From Candidatus Koribacter versatilis Ellin345 (GTDB lineage Bacteria; Acidobacteriota; Terriglobia; Terriglobales; Acidobacteriaceae): a stretch of 64,000 bases of DNA. The stretch is taken from positions 2,728,001 to 2,792,000 of the forward strand of contig NC_008009.1 of assembly GCF_000014005.1 (NCBI RefSeq), given 5' to 3'. The position numbers were made by a program, and so were the translations under genes. Under the pieces are notes generated by a model. It was given only the letters and a program-made list of their open reading frames with translations. It was not told where the DNA came from and did not search any database. This document shows, piece by piece, positions 48,211 through 56,234 of the stretch; the first letter of the stretch is position 1; each line of letters begins with the position of its first letter.

Positions 48211-48819
48211 TTAGGAGGGTATCTCCAGTTGATCGCGCACGAATTCAGCGAACGCTTCTGGAACATATTCCGGGGGCTTGAACTCGAACACTGGTCTTCC
48301 CTGCGCCGGCTTTAGCGAGACATTCTTCCATTCAACCTGACCTTCACCTGAGCGCATGAGGATGGCATCGGCGCGATCTAGGTACTCTCGTGCGCTGGAT
48401 TTGAAGTCGGCGCGTGTGGGGTCGAGGACGGCAATGTACAGCGCCGGGCGGATAAACTTCATCACGCTATTGGACTCGATGATAACGTTCTCGGCCTTGG
48501 CGATTTCGGCGCGGACGCGAGGCATCGCTTCAGCAAGCATGCCTTGCTGGGTTCGCACCCAGAGAACACGCTCGGCGCCAGCAACTAGGAAGCGTGAAGT
48601 GTCGGTATCGCCGGCGCGATTGTGTTCTTCGGAGACGGCGAGGCTGTGGTCGGCGGTGACGCAGTCGCAGGGCTCGCCGTTGGCGGAGCACACGCCGTGG
48701 CCGTATTGCGTGATTTTCATCGCCAGCCAGTGGCGCTCGGGCAGCGCGGCGATGAGACCGGCAACGACGCTGGTTTTACCGACGTCGCGCGAGTGTCCGC
48801 CAATGACAACGATGGCCAT
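48211..48819 (-). CDS. MobB-like P-loop protein of unknown function
   Basis: 202 residues with an N-terminal P-loop (GGHSRDVGKTSVVAGLI). The later DTDTSRFLVAGAERVLWV occupies the place of the GKDSxRHxxAGA motif of MobB. The region CSANGEPCDC (three Cys) might bind a metal. No MobA or other molybdenum genes are near. It ends next to the DehI-like gene and starts 12 bp after the lpxD stop, in the lpxD operon. Confidence 0.7.
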   Translation of the reverse strand: MAIVVIGGHSRDVGKTSVVAGLIAALPERHWLAMKITQYGHGVCSANGEPCDCVTADHSLAVSEEHNRAGDTDTSRFLVAGAERVLWVRTQQGMLAEAMPRVRAEIAKAENVIIESNSVMKFIRPALYIAVLDPTRADFKSSAREYLDRADAILMRSGEGQVEWKNVSLKPAQGRPVFEFKPPEYVPEAFAEFVRDQLEIPS

Positions 48820-48831
48820 GCTGATTGGATG

Positions 48832-49833
48832 TTACTCGCTGCGGCGGGAGAGACGCGAGAGCGCCGCCTGTTCACGCAGATACTGCTTCAGAGGCTTGGC
48901 CGGCGTTCCGAAACACGGACCTTTTTCGCGGAAGATCTTTTCGGAAAGGATGCCGGATTGTCCGCCTAGGATTGTTCCCTCTTCGAGCGTAGCGTGGTCG
49001 CCCATACCGACCTGGCCGCCGATGATCGATCCGGCGCCGATGGTGCAACTGCCGGAGATACCGGTCTGAGCGGCGATCACTACGTTCTCACCGATTCTGA
49101 CGTTGTGCCCAATATGCACGAGGTTGTCGAGCTTTGTGCCGGCGCCGATGACGGTGTCTTCCAACCCACCGCGGTCAATGGTGACGTTGGCGCCGATGTC
49201 TACGTGATCTCCGACGATAAGATGACCGATCTGCGGCATCTGGTGGTAGCGACCGGTTAGTTTGTCGCGGACGTAGCCGAAGCCATCGCTGCCGAGCACG
49301 GCGCCGGCGTGGATGATGACGTGATTACCGATGTGGGTGCCGTGATAGATCGTGACGCGCGAGTGGATCTCGCAGTCAGTACCGATTTTCACATCGCTAC
49401 CGATGCAGACCCCAGCCCCAATACACACACGATCGCCAATGTGTACGTGCTCGCCGAGAACGACGTAAGCGCCAACGACGACCTCGGCGCCGAAAACGAC
49501 GGTCGGTGGAACCACCGCCGTGGGATGCACGATGCCGCCGGATCGCTTCTTATGGGAGCGGAGGACCTTTGCGGCTTTGGCGAAGGCCAGACGCGGCTGC
49601 GTGGAGATGAGCAGCGGCTTGGGAGCGTCGTGGGCAGAGGCCGCAAATTCGCCGACCACGATCGCAGCGGCGGGACTGGCGAAGGCGTCACCGAGATACT
49701 TCTCGTCCTCACAGAAAACCAAATCGCGCGGCGTGGCGTGGTTCAGGTTCGCGACGGAACAAATGGTTAACGTTGAATCGCCGATGAGACTGGATCCGGT
49801 GAGCTCTGCGAGCTTCTGTAAGGTGGCGGACAT
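48832..49833 (-). CDS. lpxD: UDP-3-O-acylglucosamine N-acyltransferase LpxD
   Basis: 333 residues. LpxD adds the second acyl chain (N-linked) in lipid A synthesis. The N-terminal uridine-binding domain ([29 protein letters not shown]) is followed by a left-handed beta-helix with many hexapeptide repeats ([29 protein letters not shown]). The catalytic His is probably in [32 protein letters not shown] closes the helix. It lies between the acyltransferase gene and the MobB-like gene. Confidence 0.95.
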   Translation of the reverse strand: MSATLQKLAELTGSSLIGDSTLTICSVANLNHATPRDLVFCEDEKYLGDAFASPAAAIVVGEFAASAHDAPKPLLISTQPRLAFAKAAKVLRSHKKRSGGIVHPTAVVPPTVVFGAEVVVGAYVVLGEHVHIGDRVCIGAGVCIGSDVKIGTDCEIHSRVTIYHGTHIGNHVIIHAGAVLGSDGFGYVRDKLTGRYHQMPQIGHLIVGDHVDIGANVTIDRGGLEDTVIGAGTKLDNLVHIGHNVRIGENVVIAAQTGISGSCTIGAGSIIGGQVGMGDHATLEEGTILGGQSGILSEKIFREKGPCFGTPAKPLKQYLREQAALSRLSRRSE

Positions 49834-49891
49834 GCTGCTTATATATGCCTATCCGCGGAACGATGCAATGACGGAGCTCACACCGAGAACC

Positions 49892-50815
49892 TTAGTAAAT
49901 GGACGGCTCGCCGGGCGGCCGGGTCTTCCAGCGACGATGCACCCAGAGCCATTGGTCGGGGTAGCGGCGGATAACATCCTCGATCGCTTTGTTGAAGAGC
50001 GCGGTGTTGGTGAGGACGTCGGCATCGGTGTTGCCGGTATTTACGAGCTTGATGGCAGGTTCGAAAAGCACGCGATACTTGCGGAGTTTGTCGTCCCAGA
50101 CGGTGAATGCAGGAACCACGGCGGCGCCGGTCTTCATGGCGACGCGGGCCATTCCTGTGGCAGTACAAGCGAGGACGCCAAAGAAGGGAACGAAATCACC
50201 CTGCGGCGGCGTCATATTGGTGTCCATCAATATGCCGACAGTCTCGCCTTTGTGCATGGCGGCGAGGAGGCCGCGAGCGAAGTCCTGTTTCCCTAGAAGG
50301 CGATTGCCGAAGCGGCAGCGGAAGTCTTCGGCAAGCTGATTGAGATAAGGATTATCGAGCGGGCGGACCACGATGTTCATCGGGTGACCGTAAATCGAGT
50401 GCACGAAAGAACCGATTTCCCAGCCACCGACGTGGCCGGTGAGCAGCAGGACGCCCTTCCCAAGCTGTTCGGCCTGCTCGAAGTTTTCGAACCCGGCATA
50501 GACAGCGATCTTCTCGACGTTCTGGCGGTTATAACGCGGGAAGAGGCAGAACTCGGCGAGGAGGCGTCCTAGCGAAACGTACATACCGCGCAGGAGGCGA
50601 TTGCGTTCGCGCTCGGGTTTGTCGGGAAAGGCGATCTGAAGGTTACGGCGGCCGACACGGCGCAGGCGCGGCAGAATCAGATATGCCACGTAGCCGATGA
50701 AGATGCCGTGCGCGCGGGCCAAAGGGCGCGGGAGGAGTGCCATGGCACGCATCAGCAGCCAGACCGGGGCGTACTCCAACCTTTTCAGCAAGGATCGCAA
50801 AGAGCGACGGTACAC
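49892..50815 (-). CDS. LpxL/HtrB-type lipid A acyltransferase
   Basis: 307 residues with one N-terminal hydrophobic segment and the lysophospholipid-acyltransferase HxxxxE/D motif (LLTGHVGGWEIGSF). Further family elements are VVRPLDNPYLNQLAEDFR, GILMDTNMTPPQGDFVPFFG and ALFNKAIEDVIRRYPDQWLWVHRRWK split at the end. It should add secondary acyl chains to Kdo-lipid A. The start is GTG. The stop is 58 bp before lpxD. Confidence 0.93.
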   Translation of the reverse strand: MYRRSLRSLLKRLEYAPVWLLMRAMALLPRPLARAHGIFIGYVAYLILPRLRRVGRRNLQIAFPDKPERERNRLLRGMYVSLGRLLAEFCLFPRYNRQNVEKIAVYAGFENFEQAEQLGKGVLLLTGHVGGWEIGSFVHSIYGHPMNIVVRPLDNPYLNQLAEDFRCRFGNRLLGKQDFARGLLAAMHKGETVGILMDTNMTPPQGDFVPFFGVLACTATGMARVAMKTGAAVVPAFTVWDDKLRKYRVLFEPAIKLVNTGNTDADVLTNTALFNKAIEDVIRRYPDQWLWVHRRWKTRPPGEPSIY

Positions 50816-50841
50816 CGCTCGAAAATTTGAGTCAAACGAGA

Positions 50842-50869
50842 GAAGGCGGTGGATTGCTCCACCGCCTTC
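50842..50869 (-). terminator. long hairpin after the SYLF gene
   Basis: GAAGGCGGTGGA (50842-50853) and TCCACCGCCTTC (50858-50869) form a perfect 12-bp stem with a 4-nt loop. It is followed on the minus strand only by TCTCGTTTG. It is 18 bp after the stop at 50888. Confidence 0.65.
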
Positions 50870-50887
50870 GATAGGCCCTCAAAGAGA

Positions 50888-51712
50888 TTAATTCTGCGGA
50901 TCGTCGGCACTTGCTGTCGGCTGGGACGGGATGTCCGACTCGGCCGGCTTGGTCGTGGTATCGGGGGCCGGTGTATCGGGGCTGGCAATGGACGGCGCGA
51001 TCTGTCCTGCCGGGGCCTTTACCGGAGCGATGGCCACTGGCGCGGTGCCGCCAGCGTAGCGAGCCAGAGCGGTGAGCCAGGGCTGCGCATCTTCCGGAGA
51101 ATCCGTGCCACCCTTCAAGAGTTTGTTGTAAGGAACCATGCGTCCGTAGAAGTCACGCGTAGCGTCGCGATCCTGCCGTACGGAAGCACCGTTCACCGAA
51201 ACACCCGCAAACACGCCGCGCGCGCGGGAGTACGTCAGGATCTGCGCCCGCATTGCGATGTCGGTGCTGCCCTCGGCCTGACGGCCAACCGGGCCCGCAG
51301 CCACAGAGGCGTCGGCGCCAAGCTTGAATTTGCTGGAGAGGAGGCTGTTCATGCCGCGGTCGTTCATCACGACCATGACTAGGTCAACCGCCTGTCCGCC
51401 GATCTGGAAGCCGAAGCTGCCGCCTTCCATCACGAAGAACGCGGGAGGCGTCCAGCCTTTGTCGGTGCGGCAGCTTGCGACGCCGCGACCATAGGCGCCC
51501 CCGAAGATAAAGCCGCCTTTGAAGAGTGAAGGCACCACGGCGACGCACTTGGCGCCGTCGAGGACCCGTGAAGGAATTCCGGCATCTTTGGCAGCCATGA
51601 TCTCGTCGAGCACATTGGCTGCGCTTTCCACGCGGTCAACTTCACTGGAGCGGTCGCCGGCCCATGCGGCGGCGCTCAGGAGGAGGATGAGCAGACCTGC
51701 AAGCTTTTTCAT
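50888..51712 (-). CDS. exported SYLF (YSC84)-domain protein
   Basis: From ATG 51712 a signal peptide (MKKLAGLLILLLSAAAWA) leads to a SYLF domain: IPSRVLDGAKCVAVVPSL, GGAYGRGVASCR, FGFQIGGQAVDLVMVVMND, FKLGADASVAAGPVGR and TYSRARGVFAGVSVNGASV. SYLF domains bind lipids. A Pro/Ala/Thr-rich tail (about 225-274) ends ASADDPQN. Bacterial members are periplasmic or outer-membrane proteins without settled function. Confidence 0.92.
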   Translation of the reverse strand: MKKLAGLLILLLSAAAWAGDRSSEVDRVESAANVLDEIMAAKDAGIPSRVLDGAKCVAVVPSLFKGGFIFGGAYGRGVASCRTDKGWTPPAFFVMEGGSFGFQIGGQAVDLVMVVMNDRGMNSLLSSKFKLGADASVAAGPVGRQAEGSTDIAMRAQILTYSRARGVFAGVSVNGASVRQDRDATRDFYGRMVPYNKLLKGGTDSPEDAQPWLTALARYAGGTAPVAIAPVKAPAGQIAPSIASPDTPAPDTTTKPAESDIPSQPTASADDPQN

Positions 51713-51822
51713 CGGAAAACGAGCCTCGAAAGACGACCATTTACTCGAAAGCAAATGGCTCTGTGGATTTGGCTCGATCTTACGATGATTAGAACCCGGC
51801 AGAATGGAAGGAGTTGTGGAAT

Positions 51823-52042
51823 GCCGGTTACTCTTCTGACACGTGGCACTCTGGGGGAGGGCTTTGTCGAATAACCGGCCCCCACTTCAGCACCTGGGTT
51901 TCAAATCCCCGAGATTCGATGGGGCTGAACGAAGGACCCTCGCTCTCCGATCAGCCCCGTCTCCCAGGTACTGTAGTAGGTGAGAGGGAGTATCCGGCGG
52001 AAGTGCGAAGCACACAAGGTAACCCCCGCCATAGGGCGGGGG
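51823..52042. ncRNA. strongly folded intergenic segment, candidate structured RNA
   Basis: Five perfect stems lie in 220 bp: GCCGGTTA/TAACCGGC (51823-51830 with 51872-51879), ACCTGGG/CCCAGGT (51892-51898 with 51963-51969) enclosing GGGGCTGA/TCAGCCCC (51921-51928 with 51951-51958), GTGC/GCAC (52003-52013) and CCCCCGCC/GGCGGGGG (52023-52030 with 52035-52042). The strand is not decided: it could be a leader of the SYLF gene (minus) or a free RNA. The last stem may be the terminator of the LuxR gene. I recognise no known RNA family. Confidence 0.4.
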
Positions 52043-52070
52043 GACAAAGCGTCTTGCTACTTTAGTAACG

Positions 52071-52730
52071 TTATCGAGATGAGGTGACGAGTGAATGGGT
52101 GATGGCGTGGACGGAAAGCGCGATGCGATTCTGGACGCCGACCTTGCGCATGAGCTTGGCGACGTGCGCTTTTACGGTGCGTTCTTCGATGCCGAGAGCC
52201 GAGCCGATTTCCTTGTTCGACCTGCCTGCAACGAGGAGTTCCAGCACTTCTTTCTCACGATCGGTAAACGTAACGCGACCTGCCGGGAAGATGCGGCCCG
52301 GCGAGGAGGTGACGCGTTCGATGAATATGGAGAGCACGCGGCGCGGAGCCCATACACTGCCCTGATTGACGATGCGGATGGCCTGGACGAATTCGGCCGG
52401 CGAAGCGGCCTCGTCCACGTAGCCTTTAGCGCCCGCGGCCACGGCTTTCAAGATGGTTTCGTCGTCGGCTCCGGTGCCGGTGACGATAATACGGAGATCG
52501 GGACGGGCAGCCTTGAGGCTGGCCATCACGTCGAAGAGATTCTGGCCGTTTCTGCTGCCGAGCAGGACAAGATCCACGTCCTTACGATTAGCAAGTTCAG
52601 CAACAGTCGCCGACATCAGTTCGAGATCTGATTCGGCATCGAACAACGCGCGAAATCCAACAAAGCGCAGGGGGTCGCTCTCAACAACTGCAATCCGGAT
52701 ATGAGGCTTCTTTACCATGGTTGCTTTCAT
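52071..52730 (-). CDS. NarL/LuxR-type regulator with degenerate receiver domain
   Basis: 219 residues from ATG 52730. The upstream extension to 53030 overlaps the divergent gene and is not protein-like. The receiver fold is recognisable (IRIAVVESDP, then VDLVLLGSRNG), but the phosphoacceptor Asp is Gly and the conserved Lys near GAKGYVDEA is replaced. The C-terminal GerE HTH is intact (FTDREKEVLELLVAGRSNK, IEERTVKAHVAKLMRKVGV). It is probably a phosphorylation-independent transcription factor. No histidine kinase is adjacent. Confidence 0.88.
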   Translation of the reverse strand: MKATMVKKPHIRIAVVESDPLRFVGFRALFDAESDLELMSATVAELANRKDVDLVLLGSRNGQNLFDVMASLKAARPDLRIIVTGTGADDETILKAVAAGAKGYVDEAASPAEFVQAIRIVNQGSVWAPRRVLSIFIERVTSSPGRIFPAGRVTFTDREKEVLELLVAGRSNKEIGSALGIEERTVKAHVAKLMRKVGVQNRIALSVHAITHSLVTSSR

Positions 52731-52853
52731 AGAGGGTCGCAGGGATATACGCTTGAGCGATGATAGTACCCGCAAACAGTGGGGGTTGCAAAGGAAGATC
52801 GGGGTAGAATGACGCAAAAGTCTTGCCTTACTCGTTAACAGCAGGAGCTCTGA

Positions 52854-53270
52854 ATGCGATTGCGATCTACGACTCTGATAGTAGCTACTCTGCTCGTCGT
52901 TTCGTTTTGTGCCGCGCAGGAGTACCAACCGAAGTTCAAAGGCGATCCGGCAAAGAGCGACAGCGAGGCCGCAGCGCTCGGATTCATGCGTACCGTGGTC
53001 ACCGCGCAGAAGAACTTCAAAGCCAAGCACAGCGCCTATGCCACTTCCCTGCCCGCTCTTGCCGGCACCGGATCGATCACTCGGCGCACCGTCGCCAGCA
53101 ACAAGCGCGGCGATTACACCGTGGGATTCAGTGGCACCGCGGAGAACTACAAGCTAACAATGACCCCGGAGACGGTAGATGGGACGCATCGAGCGTTTTT
53201 TGTGGATGCTACGGGGAAGATCCGCGGCGAAGAGGACAAGGCAGCGACAGTGGAGTCGCCGACGATCTGA
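52854..53270 (+). CDS. secreted small protein with pilin-like globular domain
   Basis: 138 residues. A normal signal peptide (MRLRSTTLIVATLLVVSFCAAQ) replaces the type IV pilin N-terminus. The mature part (ALGFMRTVVTAQKNFKAKH, YATSLPALAG, GDYTVGFSGTAENYKLTM, RAFFVDATGKIRGE) resembles the globular part of GspG/pilin-like proteins. CAGGAG is 7 nt before the ATG. Function unknown. Confidence 0.7.
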   Translation: MRLRSTTLIVATLLVVSFCAAQEYQPKFKGDPAKSDSEAAALGFMRTVVTAQKNFKAKHSAYATSLPALAGTGSITRRTVASNKRGDYTVGFSGTAENYKLTMTPETVDGTHRAFFVDATGKIRGEEDKAATVESPTI

Positions 53271-53283
53271 TTGTTACCGGCAA

Positions 53284-54243
53284 TCAAGGAACAAAAACAA
53301 TTCGCCGACCGGACGCATCGCGATTCCAGGCACTCTCCACTTCAGCCAGCGAAACCCGCTCCGTTTCAATACGAAGCCTGCCACTGGCGGCGTGGTCGAA
53401 GACATTCTGCAAGGCGGATGTAAGGACTTCCCGGGGCGGCATTCCGGCCGTTCCCATGATGGTGAGGGCGGCGCTTCGCAGGGTGGCGGCATTCAAGGAG
53501 ATTGTCGGAGCCGCACTCTCGCCGACCTGCACGAAGCGGGTCTCGGATTCAATCGGGGAGAATTCTCGTTTCGTGATCGCTTCGAAGAAAACTTGCGCGG
53601 GCTTCCCCCAAAGATAGTCCAGTACTACCTGGAAGCCACCGGACTGGATCTCCCCCTGGAAGGCTTGCCGCAATTCATCATCCGGTACGTCGAGCCGGAT
53701 GCTCGCGTCCGCTCCGAGCGCAGCGAGTTTGCGCAGCGATTCTTGATTACGGCCGGCGGCTACAACTCTTCCAGCGCCTAGAAGCTTTGCAGCTTGAATC
53801 GCGAGTCGCCCTGTTACTCCGGTGGCTCCAAGGACCAGCAAATTGTCGCCCTGGCTGAGCTTGCCTCGGTAGGTCAGTGACAGCCACGCGGAAACACCGG
53901 GATTCGGAATCGCCGCTGCGACCTCATCGCTCAGACCGTCCGGGACCGGGAAGGAAAACACGGTGCGAACCACGGCGCGTTCGGCCATTGCTCCGAAGGG
54001 CGGACGCGTTCCGCCGAAATACACTCTCTGTCCGCTGGGAAGTTTGCCAACACCGTCGATGCCACACACGGATGGAAAAACCTTGGCGCTGGCATAGTGG
54101 GAACCGCTGGCGATTTGCTTATCAACCTGCTTCAGGGATGCTGCAAGGACTTCAACAACGGTTTCGCCCGCACCGGCAACCGGATCTTCAAACGTCTCGT
54201 AGCGAGGGGCTTTCCCGGCGGCATGCAAGACTGCGGCTTTCAT
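53284..54243 (-). CDS. quinone oxidoreductase-like medium-chain dehydrogenase
   Basis: 319 residues from ATG 54243. A GroES-like N-terminal domain (MKAAVLHAAGKAPRYETFED) is followed by the NADPH-binding AxxGxxG motif (LVLGATGVTGRLAIQAAKLLG) and the typical GRNQESLRKLAALGADA. The catalytic and structural zinc ligands of alcohol dehydrogenases are missing, which fits the QOR subgroup. Substrate unknown. Confidence 0.9.
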   Translation of the reverse strand: MKAAVLHAAGKAPRYETFEDPVAGAGETVVEVLAASLKQVDKQIASGSHYASAKVFPSVCGIDGVGKLPSGQRVYFGGTRPPFGAMAERAVVRTVFSFPVPDGLSDEVAAAIPNPGVSAWLSLTYRGKLSQGDNLLVLGATGVTGRLAIQAAKLLGAGRVVAAGRNQESLRKLAALGADASIRLDVPDDELRQAFQGEIQSGGFQVVLDYLWGKPAQVFFEAITKREFSPIESETRFVQVGESAAPTISLNAATLRSAALTIMGTAGMPPREVLTSALQNVFDHAASGRLRIETERVSLAEVESAWNRDASGRRIVFVP

Positions 54244-54289
54244 GGTGAGAGATTGTATGAAATCTCGTCGCTTCGACCAAGCTTCCCAG

Positions 54290-55024
54290 TCATGATCGAA
54301 CGTCAAGGGACGCCAGCAGATATTTTTTAATCTCTGGCTTCATCTTCGACTTGCTGAGCACCTCCCTTACCAGGTGCTCGGGAAATCCATGAACAAATTT
54401 GATAGCAGCGGCGAGGGGCGTGTGTGAATTGCGCAGGAGCGCCAGGCGGATATCGCGACGGAGTGCCCACTTTGCGTCAGTGCAGAGGATGAGAACAGTG
54501 TGAGCAGGGACGTCACGATGGCCGAGAGCTTTGATGATGATCGATTCCGTCATCTTCGGATTCTGGAGAGCGGCATAGAGGACGCGTTCGGTCGTATCCT
54601 GAAGGAGTGCGCCGGCAACACGGCCTGAGGCCTGCTTCGCAAGAGTGAGACGCTCGCCTTCGGAAATCTGTGCGAGACGGGATATGACAGTTTCGTCGAT
54701 GGCAACTTTGACGTCGGCGGGAACGCCCGGAAGCAAGGCGATTTTCACCAGATCAAACGTGTAGAGGTGACGGGTTAGAGGCAGCGATATGTGCCGCGGC
54801 GTTCTCGGATGGCTCGCAATGGCAATGTTGACCTTGCGATGCTTTCGCACGGACGTATTTTTCGAAATCGCCTCGACGACGTTGGCGGGGAGGTCGCGAC
54901 GCGTGAGCAGCGACAAGGCTATCTCTTCCGTAAGCGCATGACTATTGGCGATCGCGAGCAGTTCCTCGGGATCGCGAGACTGGGCACGATCAGCGAGCGA
55001 GGAACCTGGGGTTCCGGGGTCCAT
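54290..55024 (-). CDS. HEAT-like helical repeat protein, paralogue 2
   Basis: 244 residues from ATG 55024 (the longer reading is not protein-like). Helical repeats such as RDLPANVVEAISKNT, HPRTPRHISLPLTRHL and NPKMTESIIIKALGHRDVP. The block LAQISEGERLTLAKQASGRV corresponds to LGVGERVQLAMKGS in the gene at 41125, and the C-terminal helices match as well. Such variant-HEAT proteins are scaffolds. Function unknown. Confidence 0.72.
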   Translation of the reverse strand: MDPGTPGSSLADRAQSRDPEELLAIANSHALTEEIALSLLTRRDLPANVVEAISKNTSVRKHRKVNIAIASHPRTPRHISLPLTRHLYTFDLVKIALLPGVPADVKVAIDETVISRLAQISEGERLTLAKQASGRVAGALLQDTTERVLYAALQNPKMTESIIIKALGHRDVPAHTVLILCTDAKWALRRDIRLALLRNSHTPLAAAIKFVHGFPEHLVREVLSKSKMKPEIKKYLLASLDVRS

Positions 55025-55127
55025 TGCTGAGAAGTTTACCCGATGCACTATTTCGCTTCGCAGAAGGTAAACTGGACACACATACCCATGCGCCGTCTCG
55101 ACCACTGAAGCGATAGGACAGTTGAAG

Positions 55128-55568
55128 ATGGAAGAATTTCGCGGCTGGAAATTAGCGTGTCTTACGTTCCTGATCTTTCTCCTCGTAACCATCCTTGGCT
55201 ATACGTTCGAACGCATGTTGTACCGAGACGGCATCAACCGGAAGCTCATCTTCATTGAATCAGCTGCGCTGACGGGCTTGGTCGTCGCCGGGCTGTTCCT
55301 GCAATACACACGCACACTACAGAACCGGCGCCGCCTGGTGCAGGCACGGATCGGAGTGATTGCCGACATGAATCATCACATCCGCAATGCGCTCCAGGTG
55401 CTCTCCTACGGAACGGCAACCCATGGCGGCGAGCAGGAGACGGAGATGATGCGCGAGGCGATCGGACGAATTCAGTGGGCACTGAAAGAGGTGCTACCTG
55501 GGTATCTGCCGGAGACGCATATCCCACACGAACCAGTTCCGCCGACGTCGAGCCGCGTGGCATCGTGA
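55128..55568 (+). CDS. two-helix membrane protein with histidine-kinase-like H box
   Basis: 146 residues. Two transmembrane helices (about 9-29 and 44-61) are followed by a coiled segment with DMNHHIRNALQVLS, very like the phosphoacceptor helix of HisKA-type kinases. No ATPase domain follows, and the protein ends in a Pro-rich tail. It could be a phosphotransfer or receptor subunit. AGGA lies 9 nt before the ATG at 55128. Confidence 0.65.
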   Translation: MEEFRGWKLACLTFLIFLLVTILGYTFERMLYRDGINRKLIFIESAALTGLVVAGLFLQYTRTLQNRRRLVQARIGVIADMNHHIRNALQVLSYGTATHGGEQETEMMREAIGRIQWALKEVLPGYLPETHIPHEPVPPTSSRVAS

Positions 55569-55641
55569 CTTGTATAAGCCTGCGGGATTCTCGTAACATC
55601 CACCGAACACCACAGCTCAGAGTTCCGGGAGAACGTACACC

Positions 55642-56205
55642 ATGGAAAGCGCCGGCGAAGAACTGAACGAATTGCACGAGCAGGCGGAACACGCCGAGCA
55701 CACCAAGATGATCGAGGTGAGCTTCACCATGAGTGTGTTGGCCGTGCTGCTGGCGGCGGCGACGCTGCTCGGGCATCGCGCGCACACGGAAGAGGTGGTG
55801 CTCTCCAACGACCGCACTGACCAGTACAACTTCTACCAGTTCAAAAAAGAGCGCGGGGTTTTGGCTGACCAGGAGGCCGATGTGCTCACGGTCCTCGCTG
55901 CTGAAGTGAAAGATGAACACTCACGCGAGAACATCGACAAGCTGAAGGACAAGTATGTTGAGCGCTCTAAGAAAGAGCGCGAGGACATCGACAAGATCAA
56001 CGACAAAGCCAAAGAAATCGAAAAGGAGAAAGAGGTACTAACGCACAAGGCGGACCGTTTCGATCTTGCGGAGGGCTTTTTGGAAGTCGCGTTGGTGATC
56101 TGCTCGCTGACACTCCTCACCAGCAACCGGGCGTTCTGGTTGGCAGGAATCGCGATTGGCGTGGCGGGCGTGGTCGTGGTCGTTCTTGGATTGCTGTTGC
56201 ACTAA
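55642..56205 (+). CDS. DUF4337 membrane protein
   Basis: 187 residues. One N-terminal helix (about 28-44), a long charged coiled coil (about 60-135, KKEREDIDKINDKAKEIEKE) and two C-terminal helices. This fits DUF4337, for which no function is known. The segment FYQFKKERGVLADQEADVL before the coil is well kept in the family. GGGAGAA precedes the ATG. Confidence 0.85.
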   Translation: MESAGEELNELHEQAEHAEHTKMIEVSFTMSVLAVLLAAATLLGHRAHTEEVVLSNDRTDQYNFYQFKKERGVLADQEADVLTVLAAEVKDEHSRENIDKLKDKYVERSKKEREDIDKINDKAKEIEKEKEVLTHKADRFDLAEGFLEVALVICSLTLLTSNRAFWLAGIAIGVAGVVVVVLGLLLH

Positions 56206-56207
56206 GA

Positions 56208-56229
56208 AGCGGCGCCCGAAAGCGCCGCT
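56208..56229. terminator. bidirectional terminator between DUF4337 and the BNR gene
   Basis: AGCGGCGC (56208-56215) pairs with GCGCCGCT (56222-56229), loop CCGAAA, followed by CTTCCC. The stems are strong and the T-runs weak. Confidence 0.6.
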
Positions 56230-56234
56230 CTTCC

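Noticed and set aside
51890-51915. tRNA-like T-arm GGGTTTCAAATCCC
   Set aside because: No matching acceptor stem, anticodon arm or CCA around it on either strand; loop has an extra base. Kept only as part of the structured segment.
51905-51945. Possible tmRNA, because GATTCGATGGGGCTGAACG resembles the tmRNA 5' end
   Set aside because: The order of the elements is wrong, no tag reading frame or 3' T-arm with CCA was found.
52730-53030. N-terminal extension of the LuxR-type regulator
   Set aside because: The extra 100 residues are Arg/Leu-rich, overlap the divergent secreted-protein gene and precede a clear receiver start at MKATMVKKP.
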